Both the position numbers and the translations under genes were made by a program. A stretch of DNA of 56,816 nucleotides, from positions 1 through 56,816 of IMG/VR virus record IMGVR_UViG_3300009159_000084. The stretch is one strand, 5' to 3'. Positions 36,572 through 43,830 of the stretch are shown piece by piece (positions within the stretch are counted from its first letter, which is position 1; the number at the start of each line of letters is the position of its first letter). A model generated the notes under the pieces. It saw nothing but the letters and a program-made list of their open reading frames with translations, had not been told where the DNA came from and ran no database searches. Source of the stretch: a virus.

Positions 36572-36573
36572 AG

Positions 36574-37440
36574 ATGGCTAAAGCAAGTGATATTTTTTCA
36601 ATTACCGCAGAAATAGTGCGTGGCAAAGAAAAAACAGATAGTTTGGTTCCGTTGGATTCTGAATTATCTGAATTATGGGATTTGATTGCGGCAGATGTTG
36701 CTGCATCTCCTGAAACTATTTGGGATATTCCAAGCGAAAATCCTGATATCGATACGGATGATCTTGCATATATGGATGAGCCTGCAACAAAAAGTATCGG
36801 TATCGAGTCAGATGAATTAACGCTCGTATCTAAAGCCGTGCCAGAGCGTATGTTCACCCTTGGCCCGATGTACATCCCCAATCGCATGGATGCACACGCC
36901 GAATGGACAGACCCCGATGAACTACAGAAAGCCGTTTGGGAATACGTCCGCAAGGGTGACCGTCGCATCAGGCTGCAACACAACCGCGATGTAGTAGCAG
37001 GTGAGTTCGTTGAAGTCATGGCATGGCCGTATCCCGTTGAAGTACCCATGGTGCAAAAAAGCGGTGCTACAACAAACATGACTTTCCCCGCTAACACTGT
37101 TTTCCTTGGTGTCGTGTGGGAGCCATGGGCATGGGAGTTAGTGAAGAACGATAAGTTACGCGGCTACTCAATCGGCGGCCGTGCCGAGCGCCTTCTCGCT
37201 GACCTTCCTGAAGAGTACGTCGGTAAGGCTATGGCACCGTTTGAAGACGCTATCCGCATTGAGGCTGAAGATTCACCTCAGCAACCAATCGACATTGGGC
37301 AGCAGATCGCTACCGCTGTCGCTGAAGCAATGAAATCAATTAGTCCTACCGTTAATGTCGTCATGCCTGAAGACAAGCCTAAGATTAGGCGCGTCGAACG
37401 TGATGATCACGGCAATATTTTACGAATCGTTGAGGAGTGA
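36574..37440 (+). CDS. XkdF-like capsid maturation protease
   Basis: The 288-residue protein has VPERMFTLGPMYIPNRMDAHAEW, ELQKAVWEYVRKGDRRIRLQHN, VAGEFVEVMAWPYPVEV and NTVFLGVVWEPWAWELVKNDKLRGYSIGG. This order is characteristic of XkdF-type putative serine proteases, which cleave scaffold and capsid during maturation. The acidic N-terminal 80 residues may be a propeptide. AAGGGGAATG precedes the ATG. The scaffold follows about 1.9 kb downstream. Confidence 0.8.
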   Translation: MAKASDIFSITAEIVRGKEKTDSLVPLDSELSELWDLIAADVAASPETIWDIPSENPDIDTDDLAYMDEPATKSIGIESDELTLVSKAVPERMFTLGPMYIPNRMDAHAEWTDPDELQKAVWEYVRKGDRRIRLQHNRDVVAGEFVEVMAWPYPVEVPMVQKSGATTNMTFPANTVFLGVVWEPWAWELVKNDKLRGYSIGGRAERLLADLPEEYVGKAMAPFEDAIRIEAEDSPQQPIDIGQQIATAVAEAMKSISPTVNVVMPEDKPKIRRVERDDHGNILRIVEE

Positions 37441-37796
37441 CAGTGGGCTTAGTAAACGATGGAAAAAATCTTATGCTGACCGGGTTCACCGGATCGGTGC
37501 GATATGTTTCTTTGCACACGGGCGACCCTTCCACTAATGGTGCTAACGAAGTTACGGGCGGATCGTATACCCGTGAGAGTGTGGTGTGGGCCGCCGCTGC
37601 GAGTGGATCTGTTTCTAGCGCGTCCGTTATTGTTTTCGATGTCCCCGGTTCGAACACGATCACTTACCTTGGGTATTGGTCGGCTGTGACGGCGGGAACG
37701 TTTTATGGTTCACGCGCTTTAGATACGTCTCAGTCCTTTGCCACAGCGGGTACTTACACAATCGCTACCGGAAACCTGACTGAATCACTTTCATAG
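37437..37796 (+). CDS. Hypothetical structural protein (tail-fibre-like beta fold)
   Basis: The 119-residue protein has VRYVSLHTGDPSTNGANEVTGGSYTRESVVW and a strand-rich C-terminus (YWSAVTAGTFYGSRAL). This HTGDPxxxGxxEVxGGxYxR pattern is frequent in small phage virion proteins, including fibre and head-decoration types. GTG start overlaps the protease stop. Confidence 0.7.
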   Translation: MTVGLVNDGKNLMLTGFTGSVRYVSLHTGDPSTNGANEVTGGSYTRESVVWAAAASGSVSSASVIVFDVPGSNTITYLGYWSAVTAGTFYGSRALDTSQSFATAGTYTIATGNLTESLS

Positions 37797-37798
37797 CC

Positions 37799-38392
37799 AT
37801 GGGCGGTTTCGATACTCCGATCACCTATGACGACCCGCGAATTCTTTACGGGTCAGCAAACGTTTCCTATGACGGAAATCCTTTACTCACCGGTTCAGTG
37901 TATGGCGTTTCGACTGCAGTCATTGCGGTCACGCTGTCTCCAAACTTAAACGGGGCTGCTACCGGATCAACTGGATCTGCGGGTCTTGCGACCGGAATCA
38001 TGGGCCACTCGGGTTCAGTAACAGGATCAACTGCCACTTCAGGATCAAATAGAGGGGCCCCACGGTTCACGGGAGTTATCTCCGGGGCAACGACTAGCAA
38101 CGGATCTGTTGCGGGCTACGAAGGCGATTCAGGGCTTATTTCCGGGTCAACGGTGAGCACCGGGCTGGTCATCGGTACGCCTTACATCCCAGAACCACCC
38201 GCACCGCCTGAGCCGAATCAAACATCAGGCACTTTGCCACTCATGTTTTCTCCCGAGCAATCAAAGGCCCCATATCTCACCTTCACTGCGACCCTTAGTG
38301 GTATTAGTATTGTTACTGGCGGAGTAGCGGGCATGAAGCGAATCCGTGAAGACGATGATGTTGAAGTGTTCACATTGCTGGGATTGCTTTAA
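37799..38392 (+). CDS. Repeat-rich hypothetical virion protein
   Basis: The 197-residue protein has an N-terminal FDTPITYDDPRILYGSANVSYDG segment, then about seven imperfect repeats near 20 residues with a G-x-x-x-G-S-T-x-S-x-G theme, a Pro-rich linker (PEPPAPPEP) and a basic/acidic tail (MKRIREDDDVE). Similar Gly/Ser/Thr repeats occur in decoration proteins. No family assigned. Confidence 0.65.
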   Translation: MGGFDTPITYDDPRILYGSANVSYDGNPLLTGSVYGVSTAVIAVTLSPNLNGAATGSTGSAGLATGIMGHSGSVTGSTATSGSNRGAPRFTGVISGATTSNGSVAGYEGDSGLISGSTVSTGLVIGTPYIPEPPAPPEPNQTSGTLPLMFSPEQSKAPYLTFTATLSGISIVTGGVAGMKRIREDDDVEVFTLLGLL

Positions 38393-38397
38393 GTGTG

Positions 38398-38444
38398 CTT
38401 GTAGACTTACCTAGCGGGTAAGGTACTTTACTAGAGGAGTAACA
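38398..38444 (+). promoter_or_regulatory. Promoter/operator of the Dps-like gene
   Basis: CTTACC-TAGCG-GGTAAG is a 6-bp inverted repeat just before GGTACTTT (-10 TACTTT 38424-38429), followed by AGAGGAG before ATG 38445. GTAGACTTACC (38401-38411) is repeated exactly at 45253-45263. Confidence 0.5.
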
Positions 38445-38960
38445 ATGTTTCTGTCCAATGACAATGGGGTAAGTACCTCATTCGCTAAGCAGGCCACGCC
38501 AATGTTTAAGGCAGCCCCTGAAGTTGTGGCAGTACTACGCCCCTTGCTCGCTGACGTGTACGCCATGCAGACCGCTGTTCAGGGCGCTCACTGGAACGTG
38601 CAGGGCACTGACTTTGCTCAATACCATGAACTCTTCGCTGAGATCTATAGCGATGTCGCGGACAGCATTGACCCGCTCGCTGAGAACATCCTTAAGGCCG
38701 GCGGGCTCGCTGTAGCGTCCCTGACCGACATGCAGGCCCTCCGTACCACCACTGACCCGGTAGAGTCCCGCGATGCACGCCAATTGGCTATCGGTCTTGC
38801 TGCAATGAATGACGCCGTGCTCGTGCGGATCAATGCCGCATTCCTTGTGGCCGAGTCACAGAATGAGCCGGGCATCTCGAATTTCCTTGCTGACCGTGAC
38901 GACATGCACAAGAAGTGGCGCTGGCAGTTGCGTGCATCTCTTGGTGAGCCTGTTGGCTAA
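38445..38960 (+). CDS. dps: Dps/ferritin-like protein
   Basis: The 171-residue protein has the Dps signature AHWNVQGTDFAQYHELFAEIYSDVADSIDPLAE, giving ferroxidase ligands H49, H61, D76 and E80, with QAVQ... helices typical of the four-helix bundle. Length matches bacterial Dps (about 150-180). Dps 12-mers bind iron and protect DNA from oxidative damage. It has its own promoter and Shine-Dalgarno in the middle of the head genes. It could protect packaged or replicating DNA, or the host under stress. Confidence 0.88.
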   Translation: MFLSNDNGVSTSFAKQATPMFKAAPEVVAVLRPLLADVYAMQTAVQGAHWNVQGTDFAQYHELFAEIYSDVADSIDPLAENILKAGGLAVASLTDMQALRTTTDPVESRDARQLAIGLAAMNDAVLVRINAAFLVAESQNEPGISNFLADRDDMHKKWRWQLRASLGEPVG

Positions 38961-39153
38961 CCCCCTGCCTGATGATCTGCCTCCGCTGTTGCGGGCGTGG
39001 ATTGAGCAGTTGCTGTCCGATGACGTGGTGAAGTTTGTTCGGGCGTTTCCTGATGCTCAGGTTGACGTGCGGTTGTCTGCCGTTAAAGGAAAAGTTCGTG
39101 CGCGTCCTACTGTTGTAATCAATGGTGGTCCGCAAACAATGCTGGAAATCTGA
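38944..39153 (+). CDS. Hypothetical 69-residue protein
   Basis: Probably starting at GTG 38944 inside the Dps gene, the product has ANPLPDDLPPLLRAWIEQLL, VVKFVRAFPDAQVDVRLSAVKGKV and a short tail. The exact start is unsure (GTG 38932 and TTG 38953 are alternatives). No family recognised. Confidence 0.5.
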   Translation: MSLLANPLPDDLPPLLRAWIEQLLSDDVVKFVRAFPDAQVDVRLSAVKGKVRARPTVVINGGPQTMLEI

Positions 39154-39204
39154 CCCCACATATTTCACGGCCGTAAGTAACGTAAAAATTGGATAACTAA
39201 ACTC

Positions 39205-39310
39205 ACTTCCCCAACCGGGGTCGTGCTAATCTTCTGTTAGTCGAGACCTGCGGGTCGTCGCCCACTTAACGTGGATGGCGGCTCGCTTTTTAATGCAGGG
39301 AGGAACTGGT
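39205..39310 (+). promoter_or_regulatory. Promoter of the scaffold/capsid genes
   Basis: CCAACCGGGGTCG leads to the extended -10 TGCTAATCT (TAATCT 39227-39232). About 60 bases of leader with possible small hairpins follow, then GGGAGGAA before ATG 39311. It shows that the early-region promoter family also serves late structural genes. Confidence 0.6.
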
Positions 39311-40108
39311 ATGTCACGACCGGCTCGCAAGATGGTCAATCTATCCATCGAAGAGACATCCGGTGTCGATCATCCGGCACACCTGCATGAGGGATGGCTA
39401 GTAATGAAAGCAGCCTCGGATGACGCGGTATTAGAAGCACTGGATGACAGTGTTGAGTCGCCGAGTGACGTAACCGAAAAGTCAACCGAGGAGGTTCCCA
39501 TGGAGACCACTGAAGAAGTAAAGGCTGAAAAGCCTTCGTACGAAGATCTTGAAAAGGCCCTTGCAGAAGCGACTGAGAAGATCGCTGAAATGGCAAAGGC
39601 CGCAGAGCCAGAAGAAACAGAAGCAGACGCTGAAGACATCATGAAGTCAGCACCTGAAGAATTCCGTAAGGCTTTCGAATCAATGCAGAAGTCAATCGAC
39701 GACGCTGTTGCAGCGAAGGAAGCCACTGAGGCTGAACTTCGCAAGGAACGTGGCGAACGTGCTGACGCTGATGCAATCGTGAAGGCACGCGATGCTTTCG
39801 CACACCTCGGCCTCGACGCCGAGCAGGTTGGCCCGGCCCTGCGCCGTTTGGCTGAAACCGATTCTGATCTCGCTAAGTCCGTTGAAGACGTACTCACCGC
39901 TGCTAACGCAAAGGTCGAGTCGGCTGACATTTTTAGTGAGATCGGTAAGTCTGCCCGTCCGTCGGGAAGTTCTTACGAGCAAGCCGAAGCAATGGCTAAG
40001 GCTGCAGTTGCAGGCGGAAAGTCCGCAACATTTGAGCAGGCTTTGGCAGCCGTGTACACGGAGCAGCCAGAACTGTACAACCAATACCTCGCCGAGCAAG
40101 GGAAGTGA
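39311..40108 (+). CDS. Scaffold/prohead core protein
   Basis: The 265-residue acidic protein starts MSRPARKMVNLSIEETSGVD and is dominated by Glu/Ala/Lys helices (EDLEKALAEATEKIAEMAKAAEPEETEAD). A coiled-coil region and a small C-terminal domain (ATFEQALAAVYTEQPELYNQYLAEQGK) follow; that ending is common in scaffold and capsid proteins. Composition, size and position just before the capsid genes fit a scaffold. ATG 39311 is selected by its strong Shine-Dalgarno. Confidence 0.8.
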   Translation: MSRPARKMVNLSIEETSGVDHPAHLHEGWLVMKAASDDAVLEALDDSVESPSDVTEKSTEEVPMETTEEVKAEKPSYEDLEKALAEATEKIAEMAKAAEPEETEADAEDIMKSAPEEFRKAFESMQKSIDDAVAAKEATEAELRKERGERADADAIVKARDAFAHLGLDAEQVGPALRRLAETDSDLAKSVEDVLTAANAKVESADIFSEIGKSARPSGSSYEQAEAMAKAAVAGGKSATFEQALAAVYTEQPELYNQYLAEQGK

Positions 40109-40117
40109 GCCTAAACC

Positions 40118-40516
40118 ATGGCCTACGAATTCAGTAATTACGCAATTAAGACCACGCTCGTCGCGGGCGCGGATCTTTCATCCTCACAGTACAAGTTTGT
40201 GAAGATTGACAACGCAACCGGTTATGCGGTCATTGTCAGTGGAGCAACCGACCGCCCAGTTGGTGTTCTTCAGAACAGCCCAACTTCAGGTCAAGAAGCA
40301 GAAGTTCTTATCTCGGGCGGCACCAAGGTGTACGCCGGCGGTACCGCTTCAGCAGGACAGCCGCTGTTTGCATCGGCTTCAGCAACTGCCGTAACGCTTG
40401 CGTTCGGTACCACCGGGTCCGCCGCGTATGCAGTGGGAACCTTCATCACTACCGGCGCTGCTGGCAACGTTGTGACTGCGGTCATCAACTGCGGCAACGC
40501 AGGTCGCGGACTCTAA
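40118..40516 (+). CDS. Head decoration protein (DUF2190-like)
   Basis: The 132-residue Gly/Ala/Thr-rich protein contains GADLSSSQYKFVKIDNATGYAVIVSGATDRPVGVLQNSPTSG and GTKVYAGGTASAGQPL. This is the pattern of DUF2190/capsid-cement proteins that sit on the mature shell. It lies between scaffold and major capsid protein, the usual order. Confidence 0.8.
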   Translation: MAYEFSNYAIKTTLVAGADLSSSQYKFVKIDNATGYAVIVSGATDRPVGVLQNSPTSGQEAEVLISGGTKVYAGGTASAGQPLFASASATAVTLAFGTTGSAAYAVGTFITTGAAGNVVTAVINCGNAGRGL

Positions 40517-40529
40517 GGAGAACTGAGAA

Positions 40530-41510
40530 ATGCCACAGCCAACAATCAGCAGCGTCCATATTGATGCGATCCTGACTAACGTCTCGATTGCATATATGCA
40601 GCAGGCTCAGAACTTTATCGCAGATAAGGTTTTCCCTATCGTTCCTGTCGATAAGAAGTCAAACAAGTACTTCACCTACTCAAAGAACGATTGGTTCCGT
40701 GACGAGGCTCAGCGCCGCGCTCCGGGTACTGAATCAGCCGGTGGCGGTTACACGCTTTCGACCGATTCATACAGTGCAGATGTGTGGGCATTCCATAAGG
40801 ATGTCGACGATCAGACACTCGCTAACGCTGACACCCCTCTAAACCCTCTTCGTGAGGCTGCAGAGTTTGTCACCTCCCGTTTGCTGCTCCGTCGTGAAGT
40901 TCAGTTCATTACTGACTACATGGCTGCAGGCGTATGGGGCACCACCGCATCGGGTGTTTCTTCCGCTAGCCCATCTACAAATGAGTTCACTCAGTGGAGC
41001 GATTACGCTAACTCGGATCCAATCGAGACCATTGAAGCAGCAAAGGCAACAATTCTTAGCAGCACAGGCTACGAGGCCAATACCCTCGTACTTGGCTACG
41101 ACGTGTTCCGCAAGTTGAAGAATCACCCTGACGTAATTGATCGTTACAAGTACACGACCGCTAACGTCATCACTGAAGACATGCTTGCACGTCTGTTCGG
41201 TGTTGACCGTATCCTCGTGGCTAAGTCAGTGCGTGCAACCAACGCTGAAGGCGCTACTGCGGCTTACGGTTTCAACTTCGGCAAGGCTGCTTGCTTGCTC
41301 CACGTTGCACCAAATCCGGGCTTGATGACGCCATCCGCTGGCTACATCTTCGCTTGGACCGGTGTTTCAGGTGGCCTCGGTTCAACCATCGGTACTTCAC
41401 AGTTCCGTATGGAATACTTGAAGGCAAGCCGTGTTGAGGCTGAAGTTGCGTTCGACAACAAGGTTGTCGCCACGGACCTCGGTTACTTCATGACCACTGC
41501 GGTTGCTTAA
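40530..41510 (+). CDS. Major capsid protein
   Basis: The 326-residue protein has NFIADKVFPIVPVDKKSNKYFTYSKNDWFRDEAQRRAPGTESAGGGYTLS and LREAAEFVTSRLLLRREVQF. It continues with VLGYDVFRKLKNHPDVIDRYKYT and a strand-rich C-terminus. This matches E-type (lambda gpE-related) HK97-fold major capsid proteins. AAGGAGAAC precedes the ATG. A strong hairpin follows the stop. Confidence 0.9.
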   Translation: MPQPTISSVHIDAILTNVSIAYMQQAQNFIADKVFPIVPVDKKSNKYFTYSKNDWFRDEAQRRAPGTESAGGGYTLSTDSYSADVWAFHKDVDDQTLANADTPLNPLREAAEFVTSRLLLRREVQFITDYMAAGVWGTTASGVSSASPSTNEFTQWSDYANSDPIETIEAAKATILSSTGYEANTLVLGYDVFRKLKNHPDVIDRYKYTTANVITEDMLARLFGVDRILVAKSVRATNAEGATAAYGFNFGKAACLLHVAPNPGLMTPSAGYIFAWTGVSGGLGSTIGTSQFRMEYLKASRVEAEVAFDNKVVATDLGYFMTTAVA

Positions 41511-41530
41511 CGTTTAACGCAATACCCTGA

Positions 41531-41569
41531 CGAAAGGGGTCGGCGGGTGATCCCTGCTGGCCCCTTTCG
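41531..41569 (+). terminator. Hairpin after the major capsid gene
   Basis: CGAAAGGGG (41531-41539) pairs perfectly with CCCCTTTCG (41561-41569). An inner region (CGGCGGG with CCCTGCTGG) extends the stem. There is little U-tract (CTATTAAG). It probably terminates part of the transcripts so that capsid mRNA exceeds connector mRNA. Confidence 0.7.
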
Positions 41570-41586
41570 CCTATTAAGGAGAAGAA

Positions 41587-42021
41587 ATGGCTTGGACTTA
41601 TAGCGGCGATCCTGCAAATTCAACTAAGGATGCTGTTCGTTTTCTTATTGGTGACACGGATACAACCGATCAGTTGCTGAATGATGCTGAAGTGAATTTC
41701 TGCATTGTTCAAGCGGGCGAGTCGATCTATCAGTCTGCTCATGATTGTTGCTATTCAATTGCTTCAAAGTTTTCGCGCATGGCTACAAGCAAAACCGTCG
41801 GTGACCTTTCATTGTCGTATTCGGATCGCGCTAAAGCGTTTTTTGAGTTGGCTAATGAATTGCTTGAACTTAGTGCCCGCCGTGAGCCGCCGATTCCTTG
41901 GGCTTCACCTGCCAATATGCAACGCACCGATGAGAAGAGCGTGCCTCCTACTAACGGTACTGATTTCTGGACCGGGCAAATGGATTACAACCGTGGCAAT
42001 TACTGGAGGAATACTCCATGA
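41587..42021 (+). CDS. Head-tail connector (gp6-like adaptor)
   Basis: The 144-residue protein has STKDAVRFLIGDTDTTDQLLNDAEVNFCI, then helices (DCCYSIASKFSRMA, ELANELLELSARR). The xVRFLIGDTDxxDxLLxDAEI start is characteristic of connector adaptor proteins that attach below the portal. AAGGAGAAG precedes the ATG. ATGA overlap with the next gene. Confidence 0.8.
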   Translation: MAWTYSGDPANSTKDAVRFLIGDTDTTDQLLNDAEVNFCIVQAGESIYQSAHDCCYSIASKFSRMATSKTVGDLSLSYSDRAKAFFELANELLELSARREPPIPWASPANMQRTDEKSVPPTNGTDFWTGQMDYNRGNYWRNTP

Positions 42022-42350
42022 CAATTGAGCGTGATTTTGCGGAGATGATGCAACAGGTTGCCATCTTTGCTAATCAAGCGTCAATTGATAAGTACGGTAA
42101 GCAAACCTTCTCTGCATCACCAACTTCGTATTCTGCGCGGCTCATGTATGGGCAGCGAATTATTCGCGATAAAGATGGTCGTGAAATTGTTGAGGCAGGC
42201 AAGGCCATCATTTATGGTGTGCTACCTGATGCTGTTACGACGTTGAGCAAGATTGTGTTACCCGATGGAACAAGCCCAAAGATCCTTTACGTCAGTACAA
42301 TTCAGGATGAGCACGGCGATCATCACACGTCGGTAACGTTCGGACAGTAG
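42018..42350 (+). CDS. Head-closure/stopper protein
   Basis: The 110-residue protein has GKQTFSASPTSYSARLMYGQRIIRDKDGREIVEAGKAIIYG and LPDGTSPKILYVSTIQDEHGDHHTSVTFG. This is the beta-barrel pattern of phage head-closure (gp7/gp16-type) proteins. Position between adaptor and tail-completion genes agrees. Confidence 0.7.
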   Translation: MTIERDFAEMMQQVAIFANQASIDKYGKQTFSASPTSYSARLMYGQRIIRDKDGREIVEAGKAIIYGVLPDAVTTLSKIVLPDGTSPKILYVSTIQDEHGDHHTSVTFGQ

Positions 42351-42358
42351 GAGGGGCC

Positions 42359-42772
42359 ATGGCTAGCGCTATAAAGGTGAAGAACCTTGAGGCTTTGCAA
42401 CATGCGTTTGTTCGCGCCGGTAGCAAGGCCCCACAGTTTGCGGCCAAGGCTTTGTTTGAAGAGGCTCAAGAGGCGTTTGTTCTCTCGCAGTCCGTGGTTC
42501 CCGTGCGGTATGGAAATTTGCGGGCGTCCGGTGAAGTATCTGGCCCGCGAGTGAGCGGTACTCGTGCATATTGCGAGATCAATTACGGTGGGCCCGCTAC
42601 CCCATACGCAATTTTTGTGCATGAGTTGCCACCATCGAGAGCCCGCCATGATCCACCGACCCGGTGGAAGTACCTCGAAAATCCTGTTCGTTTGTACGCT
42701 CAAGACATGGGTGCGCGGATGACCGTTCGCGTACTTGACATGATCGCTAAAGAATTCGAGATCGGTTCATGA
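42359..42772 (+). CDS. Tail completion protein (HK97 gp10-like)
   Basis: The 137-residue protein has VPVRYGNLRASGEVSGPRV and INYGGPATPYAIFVHELPPSRARHDPPTRWKYLENP. The VPxxTGxLRxS...Y..xVH....HxPPTxxKFLE arrangement is that of HK97 gp10-type tail completion proteins. AGGAGGGG precedes the ATG. Confidence 0.82.
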   Translation: MASAIKVKNLEALQHAFVRAGSKAPQFAAKALFEEAQEAFVLSQSVVPVRYGNLRASGEVSGPRVSGTRAYCEINYGGPATPYAIFVHELPPSRARHDPPTRWKYLENPVRLYAQDMGARMTVRVLDMIAKEFEIGS

Positions 42773-43170
42773 ATACTATTCTGGAAGCAGTTGGCGACTA
42801 TCTTGTGAGCGCAAGTGTAGGGACGCTTGGCACGAATATGTTTCTCGCAGTCATGCCGGAAACCCCTGACACGTTGATTACGATCTACGAAAATGCCGGA
42901 AATCGTCCATCTTTCACAATGGGCGCCGGGGTGACCGCTATTGATCGACCTCTTATTCAAGTGATCTGTCGTGCTGGTCGTGGAGATTATCCAACTGCCC
43001 GAGATCAGGCCGAAACTATTCGCCAATTGTTGGGTGCCGTTGTCGAGCAAACAATAAGTGGCGTGAACGTTATGCGAATTGAGCCTCAGGGATCAATCGT
43101 TCCAATGGGTGAAGACGAAAACCTACGACCTATGGTGTCGGTGAATTTTGAGTGCATGGTCCGGCCGTGA
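42769..43170 (+). CDS. Tail terminator/minor capsid-type protein
   Basis: The 133-residue protein begins MNTILEAVGDYLVSASVGTL and has TLITIYENAG, IDRPLIQVICRAGRGDYPTARDQAETIRQLL and a strand-rich C-terminus. This is the layout of gpU/minor-capsid-like tail terminators. ATGA overlaps with the preceding gene. It would cap the tail tube before joining the head. Confidence 0.75.
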   Translation: MNTILEAVGDYLVSASVGTLGTNMFLAVMPETPDTLITIYENAGNRPSFTMGAGVTAIDRPLIQVICRAGRGDYPTARDQAETIRQLLGAVVEQTISGVNVMRIEPQGSIVPMGEDENLRPMVSVNFECMVRP

Positions 43171-43307
43171 GCGACGCCTACGGCAGAACTGTTGTGACAG
43201 ATGATCACCCGAGGTGCTGGAGATGCAATAGAGTTCTAGCGTTGCTGGCAACGAGACCTTGGGCGATCTTGTGTTCTCGGTGCAAAGCAGAAAACCGTAG
43301 CCAATAG
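43167..43307 (+). CDS. Com-like zinc-ribbon protein (46 residues)
   Basis: From a GTG overlapping the previous stop, the product has CWRCNRVLALLATRPWAILC followed by SRCKAEN. This CxxC...CxxC pattern recalls the small Com regulators of Mu-like phages, which act on mRNA, and other phage zinc ribbons. Function in this phage is unknown. Confidence 0.5.
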   Translation: MSDAYGRTVVTDDHPRCWRCNRVLALLATRPWAILCSRCKAENRSQ

Positions 43308-43318
43308 TAGGAGATAAA

Positions 43319-43576
43319 ATGTCAAACTTTGATGACGATATTGATGCACTACTGGCATCACCGCAACAAGTTCGTTTGGGAGTTTGCAAAGTCAAATATA
43401 TTTTACAAACCGTGACCCCGGTGCAGTCTGAAAAGATTCAGAAACTTGTTGATGCTGGGGTGATTGCGGGGCCGCAGTTAGCGCGTATCTTGCAAAAGCA
43501 CGGGTTTGAAATCACCGACAAAGCCATTAACCGTCATCGTCGTAGGCTTACCGGTGGAGGGTGTTCATGCCCGTAA
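43319..43576 (+). CDS. Small DNA-binding-like protein
   Basis: The 85-residue protein has an acidic start (SNFDDDIDALL), then VIAGPQLARILQKHGFEITDKAINRHRRRLTGG, which looks like a helix-turn-helix with basic recognition end, and CSC at the C-terminus. Its acidic start resembles that of the metallophosphoesterase two genes on (SLDDDLDAL). TAGGAG precedes the ATG. Confidence 0.6.
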   Translation: MSNFDDDIDALLASPQQVRLGVCKVKYILQTVTPVQSEKIQKLVDAGVIAGPQLARILQKHGFEITDKAINRHRRRLTGGGCSCP

Positions 43577-43830
43577 CAAAAAATACGGTTGTTGTGTTAG
43601 CGATTGATGACCGTATTTGGTTTGATGCAATAACTCTTGTGGATTATTTGCGGGATCTTGAAAAGCAAGCGCAAGGCCACATGGAACAGGCTAAAGAAGA
43701 GCAAGATTACGACCGTGCTCTAGCGGCTTACTCTGCTAGTGAATCTATCCGTCAAATTACTGATGGGTTTGTGTTGTCGTCTATCACTGCTGCCGAAACT
43801 ATTAGAGGACGCCGTGAGTCTCGACGATGA
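43567..43830 (+). CDS. Hypothetical 87-residue protein
   Basis: MPVTKNTVVVLAIDDRIWFD is followed by a long charged helix (YLRDLEKQAQGHMEQAKEEQDYDRALAAYSA). No family recognised. It overlaps the genes on both sides; ATG 43567 fits the upstream GGAGGG spacing. Confidence 0.6.
   Translation: MPVTKNTVVVLAIDDRIWFDAITLVDYLRDLEKQAQGHMEQAKEEQDYDRALAAYSASESIRQITDGFVLSSITAAETIRGRRESRR

Noticed and set aside
40588-41118. Overlapping frames inside the major capsid gene
   Set aside because: Shifted-frame shadows of a highly expressed gene with uniform codon use.
43167-43307. Firm assignment of the zinc ribbon as Mu Com
   Set aside because: Only the CxxC spacing resembles Com; there is no mom-like gene in the window.
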